Assembly (NCBI GenBank): GCA_030144725.1
Contig: JASKMD010000026.1
Coordinates: 13,135,407-13,199,406 of the forward strand
Reading direction: 5' to 3'
Source: Haematococcus lacustris
Taxonomy: Eukaryota > Chlorophyta > Chlorophyceae > Chlamydomonadales > Haematococcaceae
DNA: 64,000 nt
Positions 23,301 through 33,577 of this stretch are shown piece by piece (positions within the stretch are counted from its first letter, which is position 1; the number at the start of each line of letters is the position of its first letter). The translations under genes and the position numbers were made by a program. The notes below the pieces were generated by a model, which was not told where the DNA came from, made no database searches, and saw only the letters and a list, made by a program, of their open reading frames with translations.

Positions 23301-26300
23301 TGCTTCAAAGGTTTGCTGTGCTCAGCGTTCGCCACTGCCTGCCCGTGGCATGCAGCCTGGCCTGGTCAAACCAGTCGGCACCAGCGCGAGCACAATGAAC
23401 AGCTTGTGGGAGCAAGGGGAGGACGAAGGGCACTGAGCACTGGAGGAAGTGGTGCCTCTCTTGTGCCATGCCCTGCCCTGCTACAAGGGCTTCCACTCTT
23501 CGCTGCCCCGCAGTTGGTCCACCTGCTTCGCCTGCTGCCCCAGATGGCCATGCGGCAGACCGTCCTAATGGCGGCGCTGCCAGCCCTGGCCGACCCGGGC
23601 AACACGCTGCTCGCGGTGTTAGACCTGGACTGCCCCGTGCCCCTCGCGCTGCTCCCCGCGGAGCAGGAGTCGCTCAACGCGGCGAGCGCCGCAGCCACCG
23701 CTTCCGTCGCTGCCGGCGCCTCGCATGCTGAGCAGCCTTGGTTGAGAATACTGGCAGCAGCGACCGCCTCTCCGGACGGCTGGTCCCCGCATGCCGGCTG
23801 GCCTGCAGCTGGTCCATCGCCAGATAAGGTGGCGAGTGCAGGGCCTGATGGGGGAGGGGATGCCTCGTCACCAGCCCTCCCACCCCTCGACATCCCGAGC
23901 TGCTTGTTGCGTCAGGTGCGGGTATGCCTATAACATGACTGTACCAAACTGCATCGAGACCTGGGTCCCTCTTACACCTACACCTACACGCCTACCCTCT
24001 TATGACCATGAACGTGATGCCGAGCAGCCAGCAGTAGCCAGCCAGTATGTTGAGGGTCAGAGCACACTTAGGGCAGTAGGCGGCGCTATGTCTCAGCACA
24101 CGGGGTGAGTACCCTGCACACGGGGAGAGCACCACAGGAGCTTAGGCCACAAGGCCTTGCTGCAGCTACTGCAACCACACACTGCGGTGCGCCCATGGCA
24201 GCCTGCCAGTCGGCAGGGGTGTCAGGTTGACTGCAGCGGGGCGCAACTAGCTCCACGCCATGCAGGCGCTGCCCACCCAGGCCTTCGAGCGCTGGCTGCT
24301 GGCCTGGTTTGCCCCGGCTGTGCTGCTCACTCGTGCCATCACCTGGTGCCAGGACGTCACTGGGGGCTATGCAGGTAGTGCCTTGCATTGGCTGGCGTGC
24401 GGTGCGGGCGCACTGGGGCTGCGTGGAGCTGCTAGACCAGGAGCTGGAGTTCAATCTGAACCGTGTGGACGAGCTGTCAGTGGCGGCTGGCCTCCTCAGG
24501 TGCGGGGGCAGCAGCTGAGGAAGGGCCTGGGTGGGGCTGGAGGAGGGCCTGGGAGGAGATGTGGGCAGGGAGGACAGTGCAAGAGGACAGGGAGGACAGG
24601 GAGATGTGGGCAGGGAGGACAGTGCAGGAGGTCTGCTGGGCTGTGGAGAGCCTGCCATTGCAGCCCCCCCAGTAGCTGAACGATGAAACCCTGCGGGTAG
24701 CATGCCGCGCCACAGGGCGTCCCATGCACTGTCATGTCGAGCTGGGGCACAGCTCCTGACCCCTGTGTCAGGGCTGTAGCCTAGACCTGGCGTGACGTAC
24801 ACCATGCACTGTCACAAGCTGACAGCAGCTCAAAATTGACAAGCTGACCACTAGGGTGCCTGGGGCGGGTGGTCTCGCAGCCGCTGGTCGCCCAGCTCGG
24901 GGTAGTCCTTGCCCCTAGTGGGCAGCTTAGGCAGCTCAGGCCACCAACACAAGGGTCTCACAACACAGCTGTGGCCACCAGCACAGCTCCAGCGGGCGCC
25001 ACTGGCTCTTCCTAGTGCGCTGCATGGTCCATGCGGCAGTGCAGTCCCAACCCAGCCGGCTGTATGGATGCGGCTGGGCTTGGCAGCCCTGCCCTTACCC
25101 TTCCCCTGGCATCCTGCCACACTGGGTGCGGTCGGTGCGCTGGGTTGGCCAGGGACTGCTGGGCCCTGGCTCTTTGGGTGCTGCTGGGCTGCAAGGGCCG
25201 CGGGAACTCGCGTGGGTGCACAGCAGTGCCCCACATCAGGCCTCGCACTTCCTCCCAACTTGCACTTCCGCCAACACTCACTCCAGGCTGAGTGCAGCAG
25301 CCAGTGGTCCACTCTCCACTCTGGGGCTGCCCAGCTCCTCCACCCTTCCCTCCTGTCTGGCCTGCACATTCTGCTGGTGCCCACAGCTGACCTGACCTGG
25401 CTGGTCTGGAGCTCTTCCTCTAGCACCACCTTCCCTCATGAGCTCATCCTCTAGCACACTGTGGCCCTTTGCTCATGCCGCCCCTGGGCCTCTCCACCGC
25501 CTTGAGGCAGGCCTGCAGCCCTGCCTGGGCATCCCACACATCGCAAGGCCTGATGCCAGCCGTGCAGGTTCTTGGACCGTTGCCGAGGGATGCCGGACTA
25601 TGGCTCGAGGCCGGCCCTGGTGTCAGCGGTGACTGACGCGGGCCCGGTGAAGCTGCAACACGAGGACGACTTGTGGAGCTACTACGAGCAGGTCAGGCGG
25701 GGCGGGACAGTGCACACACAGATCTTAGCGGGGGCACAAGCGCACACACAGATCTTAGCGGGGACAGGGTTAGCGGGGGCGAGGGTGGTGAAGTCACGAA
25801 CAGCCAGCTGAAGAGATCGGTGCTCCACACTTGCCACACTTGCCAGGGCATTACAACAGGGCCCACGCACACGTCATGGCTTGCTGTTGCTTCCGTCCTT
25901 CCGCAATTTGCACCCATCCCCACATGCCCTGCACGGCCTGAACACATCCCTGGGCACATGCCTGGCACCGCGCAGGTCCTAAGCTGGGCGTGTGCCCGGA
26001 CCAAGTTGGCCCTGCCTCCACCCCCTCCTCCCCAGCCCCTCACCCCTGTCGCACACACGCCAACCCAGTCGGTCATGCCCCTTCCTGCTGGCTCCAGCTC
26101 CGTCCAGAACTCTAAGCAAGCCGTTGGCAATACGCCTGGCAAGACACCGGCAAAGAAGGGAGCAGTCACCCAGCCCTCTGTGCCAGCATCCCCCAAGCTC
26201 AGCAAAGAGGGAGCAGAGGCACAGGAAGAAGGGGTGGATGTGGGTGGAGGCTGTGGCGCTGCACCAGTGCCGGCCCTGGCCCTCGGGCTGCTGCGTGTGC

Positions 26301-27571
26301 GTGTGGCCATCAGCTGGGAGCAACGGCTGTGGTCCGCGGCAGTGCTGCTGCAGGCGGCCTGGCGGGGCTGGCGGCTGCGTAGAGCGCTGGCGCGTGCGCT
26401 GTATGCCGAGGTGAGGTGTGAGGGCTGGGCTGCAGCAGGCCAGGGGTGTCACCCTCATCATCGTCATCATCACCAGCATAGGCTAGGGTAACCTGTTCGT
26501 GACCTTGCATTATGACATGCTAATGTTTTCTCGCCTCAGCTACCGCCGTTCCAGCTCTGGCTTTCAAAATGCTGGCCATGTCCCTGCCATGCAGCCATGC
26601 TGCCATGCATGTTTTGTCACCAAATGTGCATGCAGGCCGGCTGGGGCGCTTGCACAGGCCCACACCCAGGGCTTCCCCAGCAGCATTGGTGGCCCCACCT
26701 GGGTCCTCGCCAGGCCCCTGTTGACCCCCACCTGCTCAGCCTGTGCCTGGCTGCTCCTGCGGTGGCTAGGGGCCACCCTGCAGGTGCTCTCGGTGCAAGG
26801 TCAGCTCCTGGTGCTGATGCTGGTGGGGGTGGGCAGGGGGGCCTGGCCGGGTTGAAGAGCTCGGTGGGCTTACCGCTACAGGCAGGCCGGTCAGGGATGG
26901 GGATGGGAGGAGGGGAGCATGCAGGCGGGCATGGGGGCCTGGGCAAAGCCGTCACTGGGCGGCTCACACCACCCAATGCAGCACACTCGGCAAGGCTGAG
27001 TGGGGGTGGGGTGCTGGAAGAGGACGAGGTCTTTAACCCACCTCTGCAAGCCTCCCAGGGGGTGGGCACTCATGGCAACAGTGGCAGCGGGGCAGCGGGA
27101 GATGCATCTGCTGATGGTCGGCCCGATGCAAGCACTGCCAGCATCGGAGGCGGCTTGGAAGCTAGAGACCCAACTGCTGCCGGTTCCCTGCGGCCGCCAA
27201 CAAAGGTGCTAAGTCGCAGCCAATCGCGCGGGCCGTTCATGGCGCAGCTGCGCGAGCAGTGTTCGTCAACGCGGTCCTTCGTCTTTAGCCGCTCGTCGAC
27301 GGCAGTGACAACTCTGTCGAGAGCCGCTGACGATGTGCGGGGGCCGGATCTGACGGCCGCCGCCACAGTGCACAGTACCAGCGCGACAGCAGTAGACGCA
27401 GGAGGATACCCTGCGCCGCCAAGCCGATGGAAAGGCGCATGGGCGGTGTGGAAGTTCGCGCGCAGGGTCGCACAAATGCAGCGGGCGGGCGGTCAACTAT
27501 TTTTGACCCACGCACGCAGTGAGCTAGATGCAAATGCTGATCACTTGCAAGGTCCCATCCTGCTTGTCTAA
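10967..27571 (+). CDS. Giant leucine-rich-repeat protein with IQ motif
   Basis: Uncharacterised. About 27 exons chain in consistent phase: 11114..11341, 11799..11894, 12261..12365, 12718..12798, 13448..13558, 14147..14269, 15105..15230, 15589..15661, 15742..15858, 16083..16438, 16634..16798, 17294..17431, 18046..18136, 18872..18990, 19534..20187, 20571..20660, 20835..21041, 21505..21589, 22015..22433, 22626..22772, 22990..23178, 23514..23915, 24266..24374, 24436..24499, 25568..25691, 25976..26410, 26540..27571 (stop). That is about 1,960 codons. Exons from 13448 to 16798 encode leucine-rich repeats of the ribonuclease-inhibitor type (LLALDLSENAFGEQGVAAL, SLQELRLRDCGLTD, DLSNNSLSSKAA). The middle is mixed helical and low-complexity. 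The 25976 exon ends with an IQ motif (VLLQAAWRGWRLRRAL), suggesting calmodulin or myosin-light-chain-like binding. The start (10967, 11120 or elsewhere) is uncertain, the 16798 donor may be GC-type, and the last exon may hide introns. Being one gene rather than two is inference from phase continuity. Confidence 0.62.
13027..13417 (+). repeat. (CCCTG)n pentanucleotide array
   Basis: About 390 bp of near-perfect CCCTG repeats in the intron between the 12718 and 13448 exons, ending 30 nt before the acceptor at 13447. Smaller CCCTG tracts lie at 1772-1841 and 13605-13639. Confidence 0.97.
13855..13945 (-). pseudogene. TnpB/Fanzor-like RuvC-III remnant
   Basis: In the minus direction this intronic stretch reads KAKPAPQPGRWVDGDCNAVLS. 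The W-D-x-D-x-N-A pattern resembles the third RuvC motif (DRDxNAAxN) of TnpB-family nucleases and the GRWLDRDTNGCLN of the copy at 55.8-56.3 kb. The Arg of DRD is Gly here and the frame does not continue as in the better copy, so it is a decayed fragment in an intron of the LRR gene. Confidence 0.4.
14432..14526 (+). repeat. (GGGGC)n pentanucleotide array
   Basis: About 95 bp of GGGGC repeats in the intron between the 14147 and 15105 exons. It is one of few arrays in the window with the G-rich strand on top. Confidence 0.95.
15312..15372 (+). repeat. ~55-bp dispersed repeat, copy 1
   Basis: Closely matches 21725-21785. Both contain TTATCTGTAAT followed by TGTTTA and CTGCACCAAT/CCGCACCAAT. 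Both lie in introns of the LRR gene. Probably mobile-element debris; no coding potential seen. Confidence 0.7.
19002..19190 (+). repeat. (CCTC/CCTG)n tetranucleotide-rich tract
   Basis: CCTCCCTGCCTG-type low-complexity sequence in the intron after the 18872 exon. Long open frames on both strands here are compositional. Confidence 0.9.
20308..20566 (+). repeat. (GCT)n and (GCTGCCGTT)n array
   Basis: About 40 bp of GCT repeats, then about 14 units of the 9-mer GCTGCCGTT, then mixed GCC/GCT triplets, ending just before the exon at 20571. It is open in several frames (Ala/Val, Leu/Pro, Ser/Asn/Gly), so those ORFs are not evidence of genes. Confidence 0.95.
21725..21785 (+). repeat. ~55-bp dispersed repeat, copy 2
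   Basis: Second copy of the sequence at 15312-15372, in the intron following the 21505 exon. Confidence 0.7.
24851..25010 (-). pseudogene. Possible TnpB/Fanzor-like tail remnant
   Basis: Minus-strand frame ending LCWWPELPKLPTRGKDYPEL then GDQRLRDHPPQAP and a stop. Its layout (Cys-Trp-Trp, then a Leu-Pro segment, then Gly-Lys-Asp/Glu-Tyr, then Arg-Leu) parallels the tail after the DRD motif in the copy at 56.1 kb (LCQWDDLEALP...GEEYQQ...RLPKG). No upstream RuvC motif is visible. It lies in an intron of the plus-strand LRR gene. Confidence 0.3.
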
Positions 27572-28086
27572 CAAGGTTGAACGCAGAGCAGCCCGCAACT
27601 GATATAGCCGCCACTTCCCAGGCCCCACCACAAGACGCAAGCAACGCACCAGGCCCAGACCAATTTGACACACAGACCTCAGTGTAGGAGCACGTTCCAC
27701 TCTGGAGAGTGTGGACCCTGACACCACCAGTGCGTATTAGTGGGCTAGACATGTGCGGTCATTACGTGTGCATCCACATGCTCTAGGCTTGACCGATGCA
27801 TATGGCCAGAGTACAGGGTTGAGTTTTCTCGCGGCCGGAGGGTAGGGCTAGAGGGTAGGAGGGAATGCTTCTTGTGTAGGGCGTGCCTGGGCAGGTATCA
27901 CTGCGACATAGAGATGCCGAGAGACCAATAACCAAGGGCGGTTGTTTGTACCGGACACCCCCTGATTTGTGTGCGTCTAAAACATATCTGTACAGGGTGC
28001 ATGGATGCCCGGGGGCACAACCTGGCAAGCCCACGCAACCAAGACTACTGCTGATTAGACGCTGGCCCAGCGACCTTCTATGCTAC
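27572..28086. other. Intergenic region between LRR-IQ gene and MED21
   Basis: No exon supported. The frame upstream of the MED21 ATG is open from 27883, but it is not similar to the family, so I treat it as 5' UTR/promoter. Confidence 0.5.
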
Positions 28087-28503
28087 ATGGTCGACGCGGT
28101 CACGCAGTTGCAAGCCGAGATCAATAAGGTCAGCAGCCTGTTCTTTGGCACTGTTGGCGAGCTTCAGCGCGACGGGCTGCCCGCTTCCATCCAGGGCGAG
28201 CCATTGCTCACCCCCGCTGCCACAAACTACAACAGCACAACCAGGTCGCAGGGATTCGCCAAGGAGTTGCTGGCGGCAACCTCCACTATTAGCTTGCTGG
28301 TGTCCAAATTGCCCACGGTGACCCCACAGCAAGACTCTGAGCGCTTGGCCAGCATCGCACAACTGCAGCAAAGGAACCGGCTGCTGCAGCAGCAGCTGGC
28401 CCAGGAGCAAGAGCTAGCAAACATTAAGCTGGAGTTGGCACAAGATCTGTTTGCTGCCCTTGCCGAGCACACGTTGGCAGTGCCGCATCAGGGCAGTTCA
28501 TGA
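28087..28503 (+). CDS. MED21: Mediator complex subunit 21
   Basis: Small subunit of the middle module of Mediator, which links transcription factors to RNA polymerase II in the nucleus. The 138-residue product begins MVDAVTQLQAEINKVSSLFF, followed by GTVGELQRDGLPA. This is the MED21 N-terminal pattern (a start helix with TQLQ, then a GxLQRDxPP-type loop). The second half is a long coiled-coil (AQLQQRNRLLQQQLAQEQEL, then a heptad-rich helix to the end), as expected for the partner that pairs with MED7. Length matches the family. I chose the ATG at 28087 because family members start immediately before the (D/V)xxxQLQ helix; the frame is open upstream but unrelated. It appears intronless, unusual beside its intron-rich neighbours. 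Stop TGA at 28501. Confidence 0.85.
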   Translation: MVDAVTQLQAEINKVSSLFFGTVGELQRDGLPASIQGEPLLTPAATNYNSTTRSQGFAKELLAATSTISLLVSKLPTVTPQQDSERLASIAQLQQRNRLLQQQLAQEQELANIKLELAQDLFAALAEHTLAVPHQGSS

Positions 28504-29012
28504 CCATAAAAGACCAGGGTTGAATGTGGTCAGGGTGCAGGGTTAGGGGTGCGGGTGGCGGCCACTCAGACAGGCGTTTACTCAGACAGGCAGTTACAGT
28601 AGGCTGGTGCATTGGGACCTTTGAAGCAGCCAGGGCATTTCAGCTGCAAGCAGCAGCTGGGTTGTAGCCAGCCCAAGGATGAAGAGGGCTACACAGCAAT
28701 AGAGGAAGCAGTGGCCCCAACCACTTGGGCTTGAGTGGAAGATAGAAATGGTTGCCATGTTCACAATTTCATGAAGTGCGCCGTAGGATGTCCCGCATTT
28801 CTAGGGCATAGCAGCCAGTGATGAAGATGCCCTTCGAGGAGTTGGAGATTCGCTTGACGGTGGCATGCATAAAATGGGCTGAAAGGTTAGATCAGTGTTG
28901 TAATTTAAAGCTTGTACAACAAGTCACGTCAACATCATGCCGCCACGACGCTGTCGCCTCATCTCCGCGCTCAGGTAATAGATGTCATGCACGTATTGGG
29001 GCTGAAGGGACG
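28504..29012. other. MED21 3' flank
   Basis: No exon supported. Contains a TGTAA near 28910 that could be a distant MED21 polyadenylation signal; otherwise nothing recognisable. Confidence 0.4.
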
Positions 29013-29225
29013 CCAGCGCCAGGGTCAAGGTCAGGGTCAGGGTCAGCACCACGGTCAGGGTCAGGGTCAGGAAGACTGTGCATGGTAGTTCCCTTCATGT
29101 AAGTCCAGCGGCTGAAGTCAATGAGGAACAGCTGCCAACACTGGTCGCTGCCTAAGGGCGTGGTGTCTGCGGGTGGGTGACACAGCCTGCCATGACTGGG
29201 AAGGCGCATGGGCTTGTGCATGTAC
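29013..29225 (-). pseudogene. Truncated copy of aminotransferase 5' region
   Basis: Near-identical to two blocks of the isopenicillin-epimerase-like gene: 29013-29095 matches about 41410-41537 (GGTCAG-rich intron) and 29098-29222 matches about 41678-41802 (start of exon 2 and the preceding intron). The roughly 140 bp between them, which encode the LNHGAFGG core of exon 2, are missing. The copy reads CWQLFLIDFSRWTY and then runs into former intron sequence, so it is non-functional. Confidence 0.85.
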
Positions 29226-29463
29226 GTGGTGTATGTGTATGTGCATGGGACATCAACCTGATGATCAGATCGACAGAGGTACTGTCTGCGACACTGGCCA
29301 TCAACCAACACAACTCAACACGGTATCGTCTGGCTCCAACCCAGCCGCAGCCAACCCCTCAGCGTGACCTCTAGGCCGTCCTGCACTGACCTCTTCTCTG
29401 CCTGCACTACCCTTGCCCCCGGGTTACCCTTGTCCCGTAACGCCCCCAGGTTAGGGTGCATGT

Positions 29464-31393
29464 CTAGCCCGTCCTCGCGGCCACTAGTCGTGCGGCGTCC
29501 CTGGCCCTCAGCTGCGTGCTGCTCAGCTTCATGGCTGGGTCACAACTGCCAATGACCGGCACCACGAGCACGACCAAGGGGTGCAGCCCGCGCCGCTCCC
29601 GCCCCTGATTGATAGCCAGGGCGCCCGGCAAGGTCTCCTGGCTCACCACGATGGCCTCCATGGCGGGGTCCAGCTCTGCCTGTGTGGGCTCCTGCAGGTC
29701 ACACCACATGCTGAGGAGTGACCTGGTCAGGGTTAAGGAGCTGGTAAGGGAGGGTCAAGAACGGGGCTGGCGGCTAGAGTGGTGTAGGCCATCAGCAGCA
29801 GCAAGAGGGATTACTAACAAGGAGTGCTTTCGAGGGGCCGGGGCCAGGACCTGAGGAAGAGCAAGGTTTGAAGGTGGTGAAGCACAGGGGCGGCCAAGCT
29901 TGGCATGGGGCGTGTGCGGAGCTCAAGAGGGAGGGTACAGGGTCAGGCTGAGATAAAAGAAGGAAATGGCCCAAACCCATCCAGTGCAAAAGCTTTAAAA
30001 GAAGAATAATCAGGCAGGGTGACCCTGGTCGACAGGCAGGTAGATAGGCAGGCTAGCCAAGCGCAGCAGCAGCAGCAGCAGCCCCTGATCAGATCCAGCT
30101 CCAGGCCTTGCCACAAGGGTAAGGAGCGCAGCCGCTAGGTGCTTGCTTCACACAATGCTCCAGCCGTCAGACCTCAGGCTTCTAGGCCGCCCTCCCACAC
30201 AAGGGGGCTGGGACAGGCGACAGTAGCAGTTGGGGCAGTCTGGCAGGCTTGGCGGTGGCAGCAGGCACCTTGGGGTCCCTCAGGGGGCCGGCTTGCACCA
30301 GCAGCCCGGGTCGCACTGCCCGCATGTACTCCACTGCAGCCCGCTCACGCTCTGCGTACGGCTGCAGCAGCTCCCGGTGCTGCTTGTTCAGCAGCAGCTG
30401 CTCGGCTGCGTTCAAGTTGCCAGGCACGAGAGCAGGCGGGGGAGGGTGGTGTGGGGGCGGCAGCAGCAGCAGCTGTAGCAGCCATAGCAGCAGTGGCGGC
30501 AGCTACATCTGATGTGTCCCTTGAGTTTGACCACCCTTCTTGGCTGCCTGCTCCCACCCCTGGCCTCACCCTGGCCTCCCTTCCACACCCCGCACCCGCT
30601 CCCCTAGGCTCTGCATCGCCCCACCTGTGATGCCAATGAACACCTTCTCAGTAGCCACCAGCGCCAAACTGCTCAGCAGCAGCTCGTGACCGCAGTGCAG
30701 CCGATCAAAAGTGCCGCCTGCCGCCACCCGCCTAAACTGTAGGACCTGAGCTGGGGCCCCCTGATGCCCAGCCTGGGGCGTTGGGCCCTGCCCTGGGTCC
30801 TGGGGCACCAACCTCTCGGCCCCCTGCCCCTCCGGCCCCTGACATGGCTCTCTGCCAACTGCCTGCTGTAGGGGCTGCGGCTGGCCTCCTGGCGTGCTGT
30901 GGGGAGCGGCAGGCAACCCTGACCTGCTGGGTGCTGAGCTAATGGGCTGCTGCAGGGCTGTGCCGCTGCCTGCTGGCTCACAGGGGCCAGCTGGGGAGGC
31001 GTGGTCTGCTGACTGAGGTCCCAGAGGGGCTGTGGCAACAGGAAGCTGGGGGGAAGCTGGGGGTGCAGGCAGCCCAGCCTGGTGGCACTTGGTGAGGGCG
31101 GCTGCTGGGGGGTTGAGGACCAGGGGCAGGGTGACCCACTCGTGCTCGGAGGGCACTACGTCGGCCGTGGCTTGCAGGGGGGGAGGCTGCCAAAGCTGAG
31201 GTTGCGGGGAAGGGGGTTGGCAGGGTGGGGCGGGGTGAACGTCCTGCAGTTGCACACATGGCTCATTCTGTTGGGCATGAAAGACTGGCTGCGGCACAAG
31301 CTGCTCCGGTGCCTGCTCCTCACTCTCTAGCTGTGCACAGTCGCCAGCGCACACAGAGACTTGTGCAGTGCCCACACCCCTTGGTGGCAACAA
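29464..31393 (-). CDS. COAD: Phosphopantetheine adenylyltransferase
   Basis: Fourth enzyme of coenzyme A synthesis: 4'-phosphopantetheine + ATP to dephospho-CoA + PPi. Exons: about 31393..30625, 30405..30269 and 29691..29464 (stop TAG), joining in phase. The first exon carries a roughly 225-residue Pro/Gln/Ala-rich extension and then VAAGGTFDRLHCGHELLLSS, the nucleotidyltransferase signature with the HxGH motif. Exon 2 gives LLLNKQHRELLQPYAERERA then VQAGPLRDPK. Exon 3 gives VVSQETLPGALAINQGR and the C-terminal LSSTQLR, the SS(T/S)xxR motif of the family. The architecture fits eukaryotic PPAT without a fused dephospho-CoA kinase. No in-frame ATG lies in the first exon, so an upstream start exon is missing; 31648-31442 is a candidate. 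The low-complexity extension may be a targeting or regulatory addition. Confidence 0.88.
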
Positions 31394-31649
31394 AAGGACA
31401 AGGCATGTTTATGGTTGTACAATGTCAAATGGTACTTAACATCAACTTGACAGGAAGGGCATCATTGGCATTGGGGTGCAGGGAACACCGAGAGGCTTGA
31501 GAAGGACCAGGCTGGGCTGGCTGAGGGCCCTGGCCAGCATCCCAGGCTTGCATGCTGTAGGCACATCGGGTGGAGGGCTGCATGTGAACAGCGCTTGTGG
31601 ATGAGGGGTATGGGCAAGCTGGGCACCAGCCATAGAAATCATTAGCAAT

Positions 31650-32750
31650 GTTCGCTTGTTTGGTCTAATTCTGCCCTACCAGCCCGCCCGTGGCCCCACC
31701 TGGCCCACCTCAAGCGACACAGATGGTCCCGCTCCCTGCCCCCCACTGACCACTGACATGCTGGATAGCGCAGGGGACGATCGGCACGACCAGCATTTGC
31801 GGGCTGACGCGAGACAAGGCGTCAAACAAAACACCCAGCAACCGTATCGTCGCGCTCGTTACGGCAGACCCATTTGCGTCGGGCTGGTCTGCAGTCAGCA
31901 CGGTGCCTGTTGCGTGGCTCCCTCGAAGCTACAATGCGCCAGGCTGCAGCTGTCAGTACCTTGCAAGTCCAGCAACACTTGCTGACACCCAGCTGCGCCC
32001 AGCTGCTCCACGTAACGTCTGAAGGAGCAGTCGTCGACTTGACATCGCGCCTCTGGTCGGGCACGCAGCGTAGCGTGTGCCATGTTCACAATCGCCGCGC
32101 AGTCTTGGCGCCCCTGAGTGCGAGAGCTTCGCGGTAGCTGGGCTCTAGCGCACAGCGGGGTCATGCGCAACAGAGGGGTTTGGGTCAGGGCGGAGGTACG
32201 CCGTGACTGGAGTTCGCGCTCATGTCAATCATGCAAGAGCACCGTCAAGGCATCAATAAACCTATGGGGGCTCTCACCCAGGTGTTCAGAAAGGGCTATT
32301 GCCTACATGGGTGTAAGCTAGGGCCTGGTGACAGAGCCAGTGACAAGGCTGGGACATCTGGGTCCAAACCAAAGTCAGTTCGCAGACACGCCTCGCAGGC
32401 AGAACCCAGCACCAGTCTAGCAGCGCCTTGTGACGCGCCGCCTCGAGTGCGCCTGCCTCCGAGTTTGCGACGCTCTGCGAGCAGTCAGTCCGCACGGGAC
32501 AGCGTTGCTCACACCTCTGTCGGACTCGTTGTCTATCTGTTCCGCCCTGGCAGTCGGGCCGCTTATATCACTGCTGCTGTGTGGTGCGTTTGTATGGTGG
32601 GCTTGTATTGCTGCCCACCATCGGGCTTGATTACGGGCGGTTACCCGGCTGGGGCCGTTGTATGTCTGCATCGCCTAGCTTGTTTGTGCTGCAGCAGTAT
32701 GTCGCCTGTAACAGCAGAACCAGGCCGTTGGAGGATCCGCAAGGTGTGCT
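31650..32750 (-). other. Possible unresolved exons
   Basis: CpG-rich, exon-like minus-strand pieces lie here, e.g. one encoding DDCSFRRYVEQLGAAGCQQV (about 32052-31979, followed by a GTACTG donor) and another encoding TIRLLGVLFDALSRVSPQML. I cannot connect them to each other or recognise a family. They could be upstream exons of the adenylyltransferase gene, a separate gene, or part of a decayed transposon. Confidence 0.3.
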
Positions 32751-32761
32751 AGCGCCACTCT

Positions 32762-33180
32762 GAGGTGGTGGTGGCGGACGAGTTCAGGACCACCACAGTC
32801 AGCGCCAGCCACTGCCTGCCGGACACGCTGGACAGGCTGCTGTGACTGGCGTACAGCGATGCGCAACACAAGAAGGTTTCCAACACCCTTGTATCAGGTC
32901 CGTGGGCCGCGACGTAAGGCACCAGCACAGACCTGCAGCCTACCTGCACTGCCTCTGCTATGCAATTCCTCTCTGCACGGCTGCAGTCGCTCAATGTCCG
33001 ACGGTGCGTGACCAGCAGTACCGGCCCTGCGGAGTGGCCCACTATACAAGGACATGCGGCCCTTTCCGCCCTTGGCCACCCTGACGGGAGGTACTTGCAC
33101 GACGCGGACATCACAAACCCGCGGAGGGAGCAGAAGCAGCGGGAGAAGGACGCCCAGCACATAGGGGCGCGGGGGCCATA
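32762..33180 (+). pseudogene. Degenerate TnpB/Fanzor-like nuclease fragment
   Basis: Plus-strand frames broken by stops and frame changes. The first block reads EVVVADEFRTTTVSASHCLP, resembling the second RuvC motif region of TnpB/Fanzor proteins (hydrophobic run, DE, then R-T-S before a zinc-binding Cys). About 300 bp on, LGHPDGRYLHDADITN occupies the place where a GRxxHRDxN RuvC-III motif would be. Stops at 32844 and 32917 and several lost cysteines make it non-functional. The assignment rests on short motifs only. Confidence 0.35.
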
Positions 33181-33572
33181 GCAGGAGCAGGACCGGTTGC
33201 TGTGGCATCTGGTTCGTAAGGTGGAGTACCATCAGCAATCATGGTGTCTTGATCCCTTGGCATGGCCATGCAGTCTGGGGCCCGACGACTTTGGTGCAGT
33301 AAAGCATGCTCACGTCAACCATGATCATGAGCACCACACCTGCATGCTTGTAGGGCATTACCTACCCCCTGCCTGCTGAACACCCCGCTCAGCAAAAACA
33401 TGCAAAGCTGATTTGCATGCGGTGATCGCCAAAATCATTGGGAGGTTGGTGCTGTTGATAGCGATGATGATGACGGTGATGATGATGAAAGTGCCATTTG
33501 CCATATGCCACATGCCATCATGGCATTGGCTCAAACAAGAGCATGGGTGTCTGCCTTCCCATGCCACCTGCC

Positions 33573-33577
33573 CTTAC
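33573..33577 (-). promoter_or_regulatory. Candidate TGTAA polyadenylation signal
   Basis: TGTAA on the minus strand, about 275 nt beyond the stop of the FN3-CS gene. TGTAA is the usual polyadenylation signal of volvocalean algae; distance and single occurrence make this tentative. Confidence 0.35.

Noticed and set aside
24909..25454. 181-residue plus-strand ORF
   Set aside because: Overlaps an intron of the LRR-IQ gene whose flanking exons (24436..24499 and 25568..25691) join in phase; composition is Pro/Leu/Ser-rich with no recognisable motif.
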